A DNA stretch of 64,000 bases from Rhizobiaceae bacterium (GCA_025698895.1 JAILWO010000002.1:558001-622000), one strand, 5' to 3'. Numbered from the stretch's first letter, positions 1 to 9,516 are shown. The notes: generated from the sequence alone by a model not told the origin. Numbers and translations are program-made.

Positions 1-902
1 TTGGTCAGCACGAAGAAGACGTCGCCGCCTTCCTCCAGGTCGTAGAGCACGCCCCGGCTGCGCGGCTCGACCAGCACGGGCTCGGCGTCAGGCCGGTCGG
101 CAGGCAGGATGCGGTATTCGCTGGTCTCGTGGTCGTGGATCGAGATGAAGATCCAGCGATCGTCGCGCGTGCCGCCCGCGCTCATGAAGAAGCCTGGATC
201 GGTCTCCTCGTAGACCAGCCGGTCATCGGCCGGATCGTCGCCGAGCCGGTGGAAGAAGACCTTCGACGGACGATGATTGGCGTCGAGCCGGACATAGAAG
301 AAGCCGCTCTCGTCGGCGGCCCAGCTTCCCGAGCCGCCGGTGTCGGTGACGGTCTCGGCAAGGTCGCCGCCGGTCGCGAGGTCGCGCACCTTGAGCTTGT
401 AGAATTCCGAGCCGTTGTCGTCATAGGCCCACAGAAGCCTTCCATGACCCGGGGAATGGTCGACGCCGCCGAGATGGAAATAGGCCTTGCCGTCGCCCTC
501 CCTGTCGCCGTCGAGCAGCATCTCCTCGGCGCCGCCCTCGCGCGGCACGCGGAAGAAGCGCGGCTGTTCGCCGCCCGTCACGAAGGCGGTGCCGTAGGCG
601 AAGGGGCCATCCTTCATCGGCACGGAGGAATCGTCCTCCTTGATGCGGCCCTTCATCTCGGCAAACAGCGTCTTCCTGAGCTCTTCCGTGTCGGCCGTCA
701 GGGCTTCCTGATAGGCGTTCTCCGCTTCCAGATGGGCGCGGATGGCGGGGTCGAGCACGGCCGGGTCCTTGAACACCTCCCGCCAGTTGTCGGCCCTGAG
801 CCAGGCATAGTCGTCGGTGCGCGCAATACCGTGGCGCGTGTCGGTATGCCGTCGCCTGTCGGGACGCGGCGGCGTGGCGGCCGCGCTGAAGCGGTTTGTC
901 AT
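1..902 (-). CDS. ptrB: S9 family peptidase (oligopeptidase B-like), N-terminal part
   Basis: This is the first 300 or so residues of a prolyl oligopeptidase-family serine peptidase; the gene runs off the left edge. The N-terminus carries the oligopeptidase B pattern R-x-D-D-Y-A-W-L-R followed by an acidic linker and beta-propeller repeats (for example HSPGHGRLLWAYDDNGSEFY). Enzymes of this family cut short peptides after basic residues in the cytoplasm. The catalytic Ser-Asp-His domain is C-terminal and lies outside the window, so activity cannot be judged. The ATG at 902 is chosen because AGGAAGG lies 7 bp upstream. msrB lies 71 bp upstream on the same strand, so the two may be co-transcribed. 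Confidence 0.8.
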   Translation of the reverse strand, partial: MTNRFSAAATPPRPDRRRHTDTRHGIARTDDYAWLRADNWREVFKDPAVLDPAIRAHLEAENAYQEALTADTEELRKTLFAEMKGRIKEDDSSVPMKDGPFAYGTAFVTGGEQPRFFRVPREGGAEEMLLDGDREGDGKAYFHLGGVDHSPGHGRLLWAYDDNGSEFYKLKVRDLATGGDLAETVTDTGGSGSWAADESGFFYVRLDANHRPSKVFFHRLGDDPADDRLVYEETDPGFFMSAGGTRDDRWIFISIHDHETSEYRILPADRPDAEPVLVEPRSRGVLYDLEEGGDVFFVLT

Positions 903-973
903 GCAAAAGCCTTCCTGTGGAGAATCCGCAGTTTCCGGCGGCGAACGCGCCGGATCGGGTGGGACAGGTTTCG

Positions 974-1405
974 TCAGTTCGCGGTTTCTTCGGAGCCGGC
1001 GTCGGGTTCGAAGGTCATCGCGGTGCCGTTCATGCAATAGCGCAGGCCGGTCGGCGGCGGCCCGTCCTCGAAGACGTGGCCCAGATGTCCGTCGCAGTCG
1101 GCGCAGCGGATTTCGGTCCGGGTCGTGAACCAGGAGCGATCGCGATGCTCGGTCACCACATCCTTCTCGATCGGCGCGTAGAAGCTCGGCCAGCCCGTAC
1201 CCGAATCATATTTGGTCTCGGACCGGAACAGGGCTTTTCCACAGCCGGCGCAGCGATAGAGCCCGTCGTCCTTGGTGTTCCAGTTCGGGCCGGTGAAGGC
1301 GCGCTCGGTGCCGTGCTCGCGCAGCACGTGGAACTGTTGCGGCGTCAGTATCGCGCGCCATTCTTCTTCGGATTTGCTTACCTTTGGCTCGGCTGCCGCC
1401 GACAT
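974..1405 (-). CDS. msrB: Peptide-methionine (R)-S-oxide reductase MsrB
   Basis: A 143-residue MsrB domain protein, normal length for the family, which reduces methionine-R-sulfoxide in oxidised proteins. Two zinc-binding CxxC pairs are visible (C52/C55 in RCAGC and C101/C104 in RCADC), as are the GWPSF substrate loop (71-75) and the catalytic cysteine C124 in RYCMNG. The residue just before GWPSF is Thr (SGTGWPSF), where E. coli-type enzymes carry a resolving Cys, so recycling may use another route. The ATG at 1405 has AGGGAGAG 5 bp upstream. There is no signal peptide, so it should act in the cytoplasm. Confidence 0.95.
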   Translation of the reverse strand: MSAAAEPKVSKSEEEWRAILTPQQFHVLREHGTERAFTGPNWNTKDDGLYRCAGCGKALFRSETKYDSGTGWPSFYAPIEKDVVTEHRDRSWFTTRTEIRCADCDGHLGHVFEDGPPPTGLRYCMNGTAMTFEPDAGSEETAN

Positions 1406-1581
1406 GAGGCTCTCCCTGACGGAATAAGGATCGGGTCGCGGCCAATGTAGTGCGGACGCCGGGGCATGTCATCGGGCCGGCCCTGCGTCGCCGTCCGGCG
1501 CCGATCGTCGCAGGCGCCTTGCCCTTGCATGTCCGGCCATGTATCCCGCCCGAAGTGTCTGTTCCGAAGGCCGCCATGCCT

Positions 1582-1680
1582 GGCTGCAAATGGCGATTTC
1601 TCTACTTCCGGTGCTCACGTACCACCATGTACGCTCCGCTGGTTCTCGAAATCATCATTTTCACCTCGCCCTGCCGACCT
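1582..1680 (+). repeat. Copy A of a dispersed hairpin repeat in the 1406-1759 intergenic region
   Basis: The 354-bp gap between msrB and mrpA holds no credible gene. It contains one copy of a repeat seen again at 36621-36800 and 40100-40320. The shared parts are CTGCAAATGGCG, then CTTCCGGTGCTCA, a short hairpin (CGTAC 1618-1622, loop, GTACG 1629-1633), then CTCCGCT and GGTTCTCG, ending near CATTTTC. The promoter of the mrp operon must also lie in this gap, but no convincing -35/-10 pair was recognised. Confidence 0.7.
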
Positions 1681-1759
1681 TCCATCCAGAGACTGAAACG
1701 CCGATGCGGCATGCAGTGAAAGCCGTCGAAGAAACTGGCAGCGAGGGGTCGTCGCAAGA

Positions 1760-4108
1760 ATGGAGCAGTCGTCGGACGCGCTGACCTTCTTCGCTCTACT
1801 CCTGCCTTTCGCGGCCGCGGCGGTCGCGCCGCTGGCGACGCGGCTCATGGGCCATCGCGCCGCCTGGCTCTTGGCGCTGGCCCCGGCACTGATCTTCCTG
1901 CATTTCACGACGTTCCTCGACGAGGTCTCGTCGGGCGCGACGATCACCGCCGGCTATGCCTGGATACCGGCGCTCGGGGTCGATTTCGCCTGGCTGATCG
2001 ACGGGCTGTCGCTGACCTTCGCCCTGCTGATCACCGGCATCGGCGCGCTGATCGTGCTTTATTCAGGCGGATATCTGAAGGGGCACGAGCATCAGGGCCG
2101 CTTCTTCTCCTTCATCCTGCTGTTCATGGGCGCGATGCTGGGGCTGGTCGTCTCCGACAATTTCCTGATGCTGTTCGTGTTCTGGGAACTGACCTCGATC
2201 ACCTCGTTCCTGCTGATCGGCTTCGACCATCGCCGCGAGGCCTCGCGCCGCGCCGCCATCCAGGCGCTGGCCGTCACCGGGCTCGGCGGCCTGTCGCTGC
2301 TGGCCGGCCTGCTGGTGGTGGCCGGGGTGACGGGCGAGATGTCGCTGTCGGGCCTGCTCGGCTCGGGCGGGGCGATGCGCGACAGCGCCCTTTATGCCAC
2401 GGCCCTGGTGCTGCTGCTGGGCGGCGCCTTCACCAAATCGGCGCAGTTCCCGTTCCATTTCTGGCTGCCCAACGCCATGGAGGCGCCGACGCCGGTCTCG
2501 GCCTACCTGCATTCGGCGACCATGGTGAAGGCTGGCGTCTATCTGGTCATGCGCCTCAACCCCGCCATGGGCGACACCGTCATGTGGGCGACGATCCTGC
2601 CGCTGTTCGGCGGCGCCACGCTGCTGGTGGGCGGGGTGCTGGCGGTGCGCCAGACCGACCTCAAGCTGATGCTGGCCTACACCACCGTCGCCTCGCTCGG
2701 CCTGCTGGTGATGCTGACGGGGCTGGGTTCCGAACATGCGGTGGCGGCCGCGGCCCTCTATCTGGTCGCGCATTCCATGTTCAAGGGCGCGCTGTTCATG
2801 GTGGCCGGCGTGATCGACCACGAGGCGGGAACGCGCGACGTGACGAAGGTCGGCGGCCTGCGCCGCCTCATGCCGGTGACCGCGTCGGCGGCCATGCTGG
2901 CGGCGATCTCGATGGGCGGCCTGCCGCCGATGTTCGGCTTCCTAGCCAAGGAGGAGATCTACTACGCCACCGCCGGCGCCACGCCTTGGCTGATCCTCGT
3001 CACGCTGGCCGCGCTGGCCGGCAACGCGCTGATGTTCGCCGTCGGCTTCGCGGTCGCCATCAAACCCTTCTTCGGCGTGGAGCGCGAGACGCCGAAGCAC
3101 GCCCATGAAGGGCCTGTGCTCTTGTGGCTGGGACCGCTGGCGCTCGCCGTGGCCGGCGTCGCGACGGCGCTGTTCTCGAACGTCGTGCATGTGCTAGTCT
3201 CGTCGCCGATGGCGACCGCGATCGGCGGCATTCCCGCCGAGATCACCATTTCGGTGGTCCCGCATATCGGCGTGCCGCTGGCCCTGTCGCTGCTGACGAT
3301 CGTGGCCGGCGTCGCGATCTACCGCTCGATTGACCGGCTGCGCGAGATGATCGCCGGCATGCTGGCCGCGATCGGCTGGGGACCCGATCGCGGCTTCGAC
3401 CAGGCCATCCGCGGCCTGATAAGGGCGTCCGCGGCGATCACCTCGGCGATCCACCACGGCCGCATGGACGTCTATATGGGGGTGACCTTCACGGCGACGG
3501 CCGTGGCGCTTTTCGCGCCGATGATCGTCTACGGCGAACTGCCCGCCTGGCCGGCCTTCCCCGACCTGCCCTTCTACGAATGGACGATCATCATCATCGC
3601 GCTGATCGGGCTGGCGGCGATCGTCATCGCCAAGGACAGGCTCACGGCCATCGTGTCGCTGGGCATCCAGGGCTTCGCGGTCGCGGTGATCTTCATGCTG
3701 CTGGGTGCGCCCGACCTGTCATTCACGCAGTTCATGGTCGAGACGCTGTCGGTGGTCATCCTGGCGCTGGTGATGACCAGGCTGAGACTCGACCCGACCG
3801 ATCACCGTCCGCTCGGCGAGAAGCTCCTCGACATGGCGATCGCCGGCACATGCGGGCTGGGCTTCACGCTGATGCTGCTGAGGGTCACGCAGGGGACGTT
3901 CGACCGGACGCTGAGCGACTTCTTCGAACAGTGGTCCTACACGATCGCGCATGGGCGCAACATCGTGAACGTCATCCTGGTCGATTTCCGCGGCGTCGAC
4001 ACGCTGGGCGAGATCGCGGTCGTCATGATCGCCGGGCTGGCGATCCTGGCGCTGATCCGCATCCGCCCGCGCGCGGTGCCCGAACCGAAACCCGGACCGG
4101 AGCTCTGA
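1760..4108 (+). CDS. mrpA: Na+(K+)/H+ antiporter subunit A (MrpA/PhaA)
   Basis: A 782-residue integral membrane protein, first and largest subunit of the multi-subunit Mrp/Pha antiporter that exchanges cytoplasmic Na+ or K+ for protons. The first 500 or so residues are a proton-translocating NADH-dehydrogenase subunit 5-like module with many membrane helices (for example FHFWLPNAMEAPTPVSAYLH and the HS..KGALFM helix). The C-terminal third carries the MbhD/DUF4040-like helices including GAPDLSFTQFMVE. The ATG at 1760 is preceded by GAGGGG. It opens a seven-gene operon; mrpB begins 3 bp after its stop. In rhizobia this system supports pH adaptation and K+ homeostasis. Confidence 0.95.
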   Translation: MEQSSDALTFFALLLPFAAAAVAPLATRLMGHRAAWLLALAPALIFLHFTTFLDEVSSGATITAGYAWIPALGVDFAWLIDGLSLTFALLITGIGALIVLYSGGYLKGHEHQGRFFSFILLFMGAMLGLVVSDNFLMLFVFWELTSITSFLLIGFDHRREASRRAAIQALAVTGLGGLSLLAGLLVVAGVTGEMSLSGLLGSGGAMRDSALYATALVLLLGGAFTKSAQFPFHFWLPNAMEAPTPVSAYLHSATMVKAGVYLVMRLNPAMGDTVMWATILPLFGGATLLVGGVLAVRQTDLKLMLAYTTVASLGLLVMLTGLGSEHAVAAAALYLVAHSMFKGALFMVAGVIDHEAGTRDVTKVGGLRRLMPVTASAAMLAAISMGGLPPMFGFLAKEEIYYATAGATPWLILVTLAALAGNALMFAVGFAVAIKPFFGVERETPKHAHEGPVLLWLGPLALAVAGVATALFSNVVHVLVSSPMATAIGGIPAEITISVVPHIGVPLALSLLTIVAGVAIYRSIDRLREMIAGMLAAIGWGPDRGFDQAIRGLIRASAAITSAIHHGRMDVYMGVTFTATAVALFAPMIVYGELPAWPAFPDLPFYEWTIIIIALIGLAAIVIAKDRLTAIVSLGIQGFAVAVIFMLLGAPDLSFTQFMVETLSVVILALVMTRLRLDPTDHRPLGEKLLDMAIAGTCGLGFTLMLLRVTQGTFDRTLSDFFEQWSYTIAHGRNIVNVILVDFRGVDTLGEIAVVMIAGLAILALIRIRPRAVPEPKPGPEL

Positions 4109-4111
4109 GCC

Positions 4112-4531
4112 ATGCGCACCGTCATCTTCGGATCGATAGCCCCCTATCTCACCAGCCTCATGGTGCTGTTTTCGGTCTTCGTGCTGCTGCGCGGCCACAA
4201 CGAGCCGGGCGGCGGCTTCATCGGCGGGCTGATCGCGGCCTCGGCCTTCGCCATCTACGGCATCGCCTGCGGGGTGTCGCCGGTGCGGCGCGCGCTGCGC
4301 TTCCATCCGATGGCGATCTCGGGCGCCGGGCTTCTGACGTCCGCGCTGTCGGGGCTGGTCTCGCTCGGCTATGCGACCCCGTTCCTGACCGGCCTGTGGG
4401 CGCCGGAAGGGTTCATGGGCATCGAGTTCGCGTTCTCGAGCGTGCTGTTCTTCGACATCGGCGTCTATCTGGTGGTCGTCGGCTCGATCACCTCGATCGC
4501 GCTGGCGCTCGAAGAAAGGGAGTCCGACTGA
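4112..4531 (+). CDS. mrpB: Na+/H+ antiporter subunit B (MrpB)
   Basis: A 139-residue MnhB-domain membrane protein with four predicted helices and the family motif [15 protein letters not shown] near residues 28-42. It is a required partner of MrpA in the antiporter complex. Its stop codon shares a base with the mrpC start (TGATG at 4529-4533), which indicates translational coupling. In some rhizobia subunits A and B are fused; here they are separate genes. Confidence 0.93.
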   Translation: MRTVIFGSIAPYLTSLMVLFSVFVLLRGHNEPGGGFIGGLIAASAFAIYGIACGVSPVRRALRFHPMAISGAGLLTSALSGLVSLGYATPFLTGLWAPEGFMGIEFAFSSVLFFDIGVYLVVVGSITSIALALEERESD

Positions 4532-4908
4532 TGGAAACCGCGCTCTCGGTCACGGTCGGCTGCTTCTTCGCGATATCGGTCTATCTGCTCCTGTCGAAGC
4601 ACGTCATCCGCATCATGCTGGGCGTGGGCGTGCTGGGCAACGCGGTGAACCTTCTGATCTTCACCAACGGGCGGCTGCTGCGCGAGGTGCCGCCGATCAT
4701 CGCGCCGGGCATGAGCACGCCGGCGATGGAAATCGCCAATCCGCTGCCGCAGGCGCTGGTGCTCACCGCGATCGTGATCTCGTTTTCCCTGTTCGCCTTC
4801 ATGCTGGTGCTCGCCTTCCGCGCCTACCAGTCGCTCGGCACGGACGACACCGACGGCATGCGCGTCGCCGAGCCGGCGGACGAAAAGCTGCCGCCGCTGG
4901 GGTATTGA
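4531..4908 (+). CDS. mrpC: Na+/H+ antiporter subunit C (MrpC)
   Basis: A 125-residue NuoK-like membrane protein with three helices. The family landmarks are the GVGVLGNAVNLLIF segment in helix 2 and DPLPQALVLTAIVI-like sequence (NPLPQALVLTAIVI) leading into helix 3. It lies in a different frame from its neighbours. The start is the ATG of the TGATG junction with mrpB, and the stop (4906-4908) lies 2 bp before the mrpD ATG. The C-terminal 20 residues are polar and probably cytoplasmic. Confidence 0.93.
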   Translation: METALSVTVGCFFAISVYLLLSKHVIRIMLGVGVLGNAVNLLIFTNGRLLREVPPIIAPGMSTPAMEIANPLPQALVLTAIVISFSLFAFMLVLAFRAYQSLGTDDTDGMRVAEPADEKLPPLGY

Positions 4909-4910
4909 CG

Positions 4911-6467
4911 ATGGCCTCTCCCGCCGACGCGCCGATCGACTACGCGGCCGCCATGGTGACGGCGCCGACGAGCGCGGCCGACTGGATCGTCGTCGCGCCG
5001 GTGCTGGCGCCGATCCTTCTGGGAGCGGTGCTGCTGATGGTGCGCCACAAGCCGGTGCTGCATCCCTGGATCGCGCTGCCGGGGCTTGCCATCGTGCTGG
5101 CCTCGACCGTCGCGCTCGTGGCGCGCGTCGCCGCCGAGGGACCGCTGGTCATGACGATGGGCGGATGGCTGCCGCCCTTCGGCATCTCGTTCGCGGCCGA
5201 CATGCTCGGTTCCGTGCTCGCCATGACCGCCGCCTTCGTGGCGCTGGTCTGCGCGGCGGTGGCGGTGCGCGACATCGACACGACCGGCCGCCGCTACGGC
5301 TTCTATCCGTTCGTGATGCTGCTGATGGCCGGCGTGGAAGGATCCTTCCTGACCGGCGACATCTTCAACCTCTATGTCTGGTTCGAGGTCTTCCTGATCT
5401 CTTCCTTCGGCCTGATCGTGCTGGGCTCCGAACGCAGCCAGCTCGACGGCGCCACCAAATACGCCGTGCTCAACCTGGTCGCCACGACGCTGTTCCTGAT
5501 CGGCACCGGCTATCTCTACGGCATCTTCGGCACGCTCAACATGGCCGACATCGCGCGCAAGGCGCCCGGCCTGCGCGAGACCGCGCCGCTGATGACGCTG
5601 GCGACGATCTATCTGCTCGCTTTCGGCATGAAGGCGGCCGCCTTTCCGGTCAATTTCTGGCTGCCCGCGTCCTATCACACGCCGCGCATCGTGGTGGCGG
5701 CTCTGTTCGGCGGCCTGCTGACCAAGGTCGGCATCTACGCGCTGCTGCGCACGCAGGTGATGTTCTTCCCGGTCGAGCGCGCGGTGCTGTCCGACGTCAT
5801 CGCCTGGGTGGCGGTGGCGACCATGATGCTCGGCGTTCTCGGCGCGCTGGCGCAATCCGACATACGCCGCGTGCTCGGCTTCCTCGTCATCTCGGGCATC
5901 GGCGTCATGCTGGCCGGCCTGGCGCTGGGCACGCCGGCCGGCATTTCGGGCGCGGTCGTCTATGCCGTCCATTCCATCATCGTCATGACGGCGCTCTATC
6001 TGCTGGCCGGCGAGATCGCCGAGCGGACCGGGGGCTATTCGCTGCACGATGTGGCGGGCCTCTACCGCGTCTCGCCGGCGCTGGCGGCCGCCGCCCTGCT
6101 CCTGGTGCTGTCGGTGGCGGGCCTGCCGCCCGGCTCGGGCCTGTGGCCGAAGGTCATGCTGGTGCGCGCCTCGCTGGAGGAGGGCGCCGGAATGCTGGCC
6201 TTCGCCATACTGGCGTCTGGCTTTCTGATCACCATCGCGATGGGCCGCATGTTCGCGCTCGTCTTCTGGCGCGAAGGCGAAAACCTGGCGGTGACGCGGG
6301 AGGCGCGCCGGGAGGGCCTGCTGCTTCTGGCCGTCCTCGTGGCGCCGGCGATCGCGATCGGGCTGTGGCCGCAGCCGCTGATCGCGCTGGGCGATGCGGC
6401 GGCGGCGGGACTGCTCGACCCGTCATCCTATCTCGGCGCGGTGTTTCCGCAGGGAGCGCAGCCATGA
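4911..6467 (+). CDS. mrpD: Na+/H+ antiporter subunit D (MrpD)
   Basis: A 518-residue NuoN/NuoM-like membrane protein, the second proton-channel-like subunit of the Mrp complex, with about 14 helices. Conserved segments include NLYVWFEVFLISSF, AAAFPVNFWLPASYHTP and the VYAVHSIIVMTALYLL helix. A TTG at 4905 would add two residues, but the ATG at 4911 is the more natural start just behind the mrpC stop. The end overlaps mrpE by 4 bp (ATGA at 6464-6467). Confidence 0.95.
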   Translation: MASPADAPIDYAAAMVTAPTSAADWIVVAPVLAPILLGAVLLMVRHKPVLHPWIALPGLAIVLASTVALVARVAAEGPLVMTMGGWLPPFGISFAADMLGSVLAMTAAFVALVCAAVAVRDIDTTGRRYGFYPFVMLLMAGVEGSFLTGDIFNLYVWFEVFLISSFGLIVLGSERSQLDGATKYAVLNLVATTLFLIGTGYLYGIFGTLNMADIARKAPGLRETAPLMTLATIYLLAFGMKAAAFPVNFWLPASYHTPRIVVAALFGGLLTKVGIYALLRTQVMFFPVERAVLSDVIAWVAVATMMLGVLGALAQSDIRRVLGFLVISGIGVMLAGLALGTPAGISGAVVYAVHSIIVMTALYLLAGEIAERTGGYSLHDVAGLYRVSPALAAAALLLVLSVAGLPPGSGLWPKVMLVRASLEEGAGMLAFAILASGFLITIAMGRMFALVFWREGENLAVTREARREGLLLLAVLVAPAIAIGLWPQPLIALGDAAAAGLLDPSSYLGAVFPQGAQP

Positions 6468-6937
6468 TCCCCTATCTGAGCAACATCCTGTTCGCCCTGG
6501 TCTGGGCCGCGATCACCGGCTCCTTCACGCTGGCCAACATCGTCGTCGGCTTCCTGCTTGGCGCGATCGCGCTCTACCTGATCCGCGAGCAGGTCGGATC
6601 GCTCGGCTATTTCCAGCGCGCCGTGCGGGTGGCCTCGCTCGGCCTGCTGTTCCTGTACGAGCTGGCGCTTTCGGCCTGGAAGGTGGCCATCCTGGTGCTC
6701 AGCCCCAGGATGGACCTCAAACCGGGCATCTTCGCCTATCCGCTGAAGGTCGACCGTGACTTCGAGATCACGATGCTCGCCAACCTCATCACGCTCACGC
6801 CCGGCACGCTGTCGGTGGACGTGTCGGAAGACCGGCGCATCCTCTATGTCCACGCGATCGACGCCTCCGATCCCGACCAGACCAGGCGCGACATCGCCGA
6901 GGGTTTCGAGCGCAAGATACTGGAGGCGTTCCGTTGA
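6464..6937 (+). CDS. mrpE: Na+/H+ antiporter subunit E (MrpE)
   Basis: A 157-residue MnhE-family protein. Two or three N-terminal membrane segments (residues 5-40 and 60-85) are followed by a cytoplasmic domain with the family signature [18 protein letters not shown]. The start is fixed by the ATGA overlap with mrpD, and its own stop overlaps the TTG start of mrpF. It is needed for assembly or stability of the complex rather than ion binding in studied members. Confidence 0.93.
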   Translation: MIPYLSNILFALVWAAITGSFTLANIVVGFLLGAIALYLIREQVGSLGYFQRAVRVASLGLLFLYELALSAWKVAILVLSPRMDLKPGIFAYPLKVDRDFEITMLANLITLTPGTLSVDVSEDRRILYVHAIDASDPDQTRRDIAEGFERKILEAFR

Positions 6938-7287
6938 GCGCGGCCGAGAGCTTCCGCCAATTCGCCGAACTCGTCGCGCTCGGCCTGCTAAGCCTGGCCT
7001 TCCTGGCCACGGTGCTCAGGGTGATCCTCGGCCCGACCCTTCCCGACCGCGTGCTGGCGCTCGACATGCTGGTGGGCGCGGCGCTGGGCTTCATCGCCGT
7101 CATCGGCATCCGCACCGGCTACACGCTCTACGTCGACATCGCGATCGCGCTCGGCCTGGTCGGCTTCCTGGCGACGGTGGCCTTCGCGCGCTTCATCCTG
7201 CGCCAGGGCGCGCCGTCGGACGAGAGCCCGGAGGAAAGGCGGGACGACGCGCCGCCGCGCGCCAAGAGCATGGAGCCGGAGACATGA
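6934..7287 (+). CDS. mrpF: Na+/H+ antiporter subunit F (MrpF)
   Basis: A 117-residue MnhF protein with three membrane helices and the family segment [14 protein letters not shown]. It has a TTG start at 6934 that overlaps the mrpE stop (TTGA), matching the coupled layout of the whole operon. The C-terminal tail of about 25 residues is charged ([20 protein letters not shown]) and longer than in short MrpF proteins. Confidence 0.92.
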   Translation: MSAAESFRQFAELVALGLLSLAFLATVLRVILGPTLPDRVLALDMLVGAALGFIAVIGIRTGYTLYVDIAIALGLVGFLATVAFARFILRQGAPSDESPEERRDDAPPRAKSMEPET

Positions 7288-7640
7288 TCGACTTCGCGCA
7301 GAACATCCTGGCCGGCGTGCTGATCCTGATCGGCTCGGCCTTCACGCTGGTGGCGGCGATCGGCATCCTGCGCCTGCCCGACGTCTACAGCAGGGCCCAC
7401 GCGGCCTCCAAGGCCGGGGTCGTCGGATCCGGACTGATGCTGATCGCGCTGGCGGTCTTCACGGACGACCTCGCCACCGCGATGCGGGCGCTGGCGGGCG
7501 TGGCCTTCTTCATTCTGACCGCGCCGGTGTCGACCCATCTGCTGGCCAAGGCGTCCTATGCGGCCGGTTTCAGGCTGTGGCCGGGGTCCGTCCGTGACGA
7601 GATGGCGAACGGACTATCCGAAAATGAACAGTCGGATTGA
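7284..7640 (+). CDS. mrpG: Na+/H+ antiporter subunit G (MrpG)
   Basis: A 118-residue MnhG/PhaG protein with three helices and the family motif [19 protein letters not shown]. Its ATG lies in an ATGA overlap with mrpF. It is the last gene of the operon; 251 bp separate it from mucR. No hairpin followed by a T run was noticed right behind the stop, so read-through into the mucR leader is possible. Confidence 0.93.
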   Translation: MIDFAQNILAGVLILIGSAFTLVAAIGILRLPDVYSRAHAASKAGVVGSGLMLIALAVFTDDLATAMRALAGVAFFILTAPVSTHLLAKASYAAGFRLWPGSVRDEMANGLSENEQSD

Positions 7641-7891
7641 CAAAATCAGACCATGCCAGCTTCGCGGTATAAACGCTAAGTTGTACCAGATGTTTGGAGT
7701 AGGGGAGGCTCACCAGTTGCCGGGCAAAACCCGGTATTTATAGTCGTAAGGAAGAATTGACTTGAAGTCATTTAACGTCCAACTAGATTGCCGAGCCAGG
7801 AATCGTGTTCGCGATTTCTTACCTCCGTGAAACCGGCAAGTTCCCCGCGTCAAATAAGGGTACAGCCGTCAACTTTGGGGCCAGAAAGAAT

Positions 7892-8317
7892 ATGGAAACG
7901 AACGAACCGAGCATGAACGGCGAAACGCTGATCGAACTGACCGCCGATGTTGTCGCGGCTTATGTCAGCAATAATCCCGTTCCCGCAGCCGAGCTGCCCA
8001 ATCTGATCGCCGAAATTCATGCCGCGCTCGGTCGCGTCGGTGGCACGGGCGAGGTTGCTCCGGCCGAGAAGCCGAAACCCGCCGTCAATCCCAAGAAGTC
8101 CATCCACGACGATTACATTGTCTGTCTGGAAGACGGGAAGAAGTTCAAGTCGCTCAAGCGCCACCTCATGACCCATTACGGGCTGACGCCCGAGCAGTAT
8201 CGCGAGAAGTGGGGCCTCGACGCCAACTACCCGATGGTGGCGCCGAGCTATGCCGCCGCCCGCTCGCAGCTTGCCAAGAAGATGGGCCTGGGCCGCAAGC
8301 CGAAGGGCTCGCGCTGA
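7892..8317 (+). CDS. mucR: Ros/MucR family transcriptional regulator
   Basis: A 141-residue Ros/MucR zinc-finger DNA-binding protein. Members act as global, H-NS-like repressors of AT-rich promoters (exopolysaccharide, motility, virulence or symbiosis genes) and often repress themselves. The finger is [20 protein letters not shown] (78-97): C78, then Asp81 where Ros has its second Cys, then H91 and H95. A Cys-Asp-His-His or zinc-independent finger is known in Mesorhizobium homologues. The ATG at 7892 has AGAAAGAA upstream and gives the usual family length; an upstream in-frame start at 7805 would add residues that do not belong to the family. The 251-bp leader is AT-richer than its surroundings, as expected for an autoregulated promoter. 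Confidence 0.93.
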   Translation: METNEPSMNGETLIELTADVVAAYVSNNPVPAAELPNLIAEIHAALGRVGGTGEVAPAEKPKPAVNPKKSIHDDYIVCLEDGKKFKSLKRHLMTHYGLTPEQYREKWGLDANYPMVAPSYAAARSQLAKKMGLGRKPKGSR

Positions 8318-8353
8318 TCCGGCCTTCGCCGAAGGGCGATGGGCTTTCGTGAC

Positions 8354-8390
8354 AAAGGGCGAAGCGTTCCGCGCTTCGCCCTTTCTTCTT
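8354..8390 (+). terminator. Rho-independent terminator of mucR
   Basis: A perfect 13-bp stem (AAAGGGCGAAGCG, 8354-8366, pairing with CGCTTCGCCCTTT, 8372-8384) with a 5-nt loop is followed by the pyrimidine-rich CTTCTTT. It sits 37 bp after the mucR stop. Confidence 0.9.
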
Positions 8391-8495
8391 TGGGGGCGTG
8401 CCAACTCGTTTGCCGATGACGGGTCCGTCACACGGTTTAGTTCATACCCGGCAGCGCATGGTTCGATGCCATGCGCTCTTGCGTATATTGCCGCC

Positions 8496-8858
8496 TTATA
8501 CGCCGCGGCGCATATCCTTGGCGGTTCCGGGCATTTTGGGAGAAGCGGCGCCGCGTCGATCCTCGCCGGGGTCCATGGCCGTCCCGACGCCTTCGGCCAG
8601 CAGGTCGAGCGCCTGCTTGAGCGCCACGTGCCGGTCGAGATCATAGCTCCAATGGCCGCGCGTGCCCTTCTGGCGCTCCCTTTCCAGACGGCGCCGGATG
8701 ACGAGGCGGGCCGCGGCGCGATCCGGCTCGTCCCCGGACAGAAGTCGTGGAAGGTCGATCCCCGCCAGCAGGCCAGCGGCCACAGTGGCGCGGGCCCGGC
8801 GCGTTTCGGCCTGCTTGAGCCGGCGGAACGCGGCGATGTCGCTTGCGATCGATAACAT
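8496..8858 (-). CDS. Small conserved hypothetical protein
   Basis: A 120-residue, basic, probably cytoplasmic protein rich in Arg and Ala (SGDEPDRAAARLVIRRRLER, then DRHVALKQALDLLAEG). No domain is recognised. The ATG at 8858 is chosen because the protein-like part begins here; longer in-frame starts run through a GC-rich leader containing a hairpin (CTCCCCCG with CGGGGGAG near 8891-8910). It is divergent from the DnaA-like gene at 9067. Gene reality is inferred from the open frame and amino-acid composition only. Confidence 0.55.
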   Translation of the reverse strand: MLSIASDIAAFRRLKQAETRRARATVAAGLLAGIDLPRLLSGDEPDRAAARLVIRRRLERERQKGTRGHWSYDLDRHVALKQALDLLAEGVGTAMDPGEDRRGAASPKMPGTAKDMRRGV

Positions 8859-9066
8859 GGAAGGCTCCCGGTTGGCTGGAAGGCCAAGTCTCCCCCGGCG
8901 TCGGGGGAGGGGGATAAAGTTCCGCGAGATCGCGGCTCCCGGGACGACCGAAACCCAGCCGCCGCAACGTTTCGCGGAGATCCGGCCCCAACAGATGTTC
9001 GATATTTGTTCACAGGGTTGCCTCGCACCGATATAAGAAGAAATTCCTATATCAACGAGGTGAATC

Positions 9067-9516
9067 ATGCCCCTGAGCGCCCTGGACCTGCCGGACTTCA
9101 GCGAAGGCCTGGCCGCGCCGCGCGGTTGGCACCAGAACGGCGTCGAGGATGACGACGAGGCCGCCCGGATGCGCGACACGGGACCGCCCCGGCCGGACGA
9201 GCGCGCGCTCGACATGTGCGAGGGGGTCATCGACATCTGCGCGGCGCTGTTTTCGATCTCCGGCCGTGAATTGCGGCGCACCGGGCGCAGCGGCAACGAC
9301 GTCAGCCGGGTCAGGCAGATCGCCATGTATGTGGCACATACGCAGCTTGGCCTGACGATGCGCCAGGTCGGCCGGGGCTTCGGGCGAGACCGGACGACCG
9401 TGCTCTATGCCTGCCATCTGATCGAGGACATGCGCGACGACGAGGATTTCGACCGCATCCTGTCGACGACCGAGCGGATCACGCGGGCGGCGTTCCGCGC
9501 CACGGGGATGATATGA
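9067..9516 (+). CDS. Helix-turn-helix protein with DnaA C-terminal-like domain
   Basis: A 149-residue protein whose C-terminal half resembles domain IV of the replication initiator DnaA, the part that reads DnaA boxes. The segment LRRTGRSGNDVSRVRQIAMY is followed by the recognition helix region VGRGFGRDRTTVLYACHLIE (about 112-131), close to the DnaA signature GRDHSTV. There is no AAA+ ATPase domain, so it cannot be an initiator itself; it could compete for or modulate DnaA boxes. RBS GAGGTGA precedes ATG 9067. It overlaps the DUF6456 gene by 4 bp (ATGA), and this pair occurs together in other rhizobia. Confidence 0.85.
   Translation: MPLSALDLPDFSEGLAAPRGWHQNGVEDDDEAARMRDTGPPRPDERALDMCEGVIDICAALFSISGRELRRTGRSGNDVSRVRQIAMYVAHTQLGLTMRQVGRGFGRDRTTVLYACHLIEDMRDDEDFDRILSTTERITRAAFRATGMI

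Noticed and set aside
4824-6047. A 407-codon minus-strand open frame opposite mrpD
   Set aside because: Arg/His/Gln/Asp-rich shadow of mrpD without any domain.
7805-7891. A longer MucR N-terminus starting at 7805
   Set aside because: The added residues lie in the AT-rich leader, do not fit the family length, and a good start exists at 7892.
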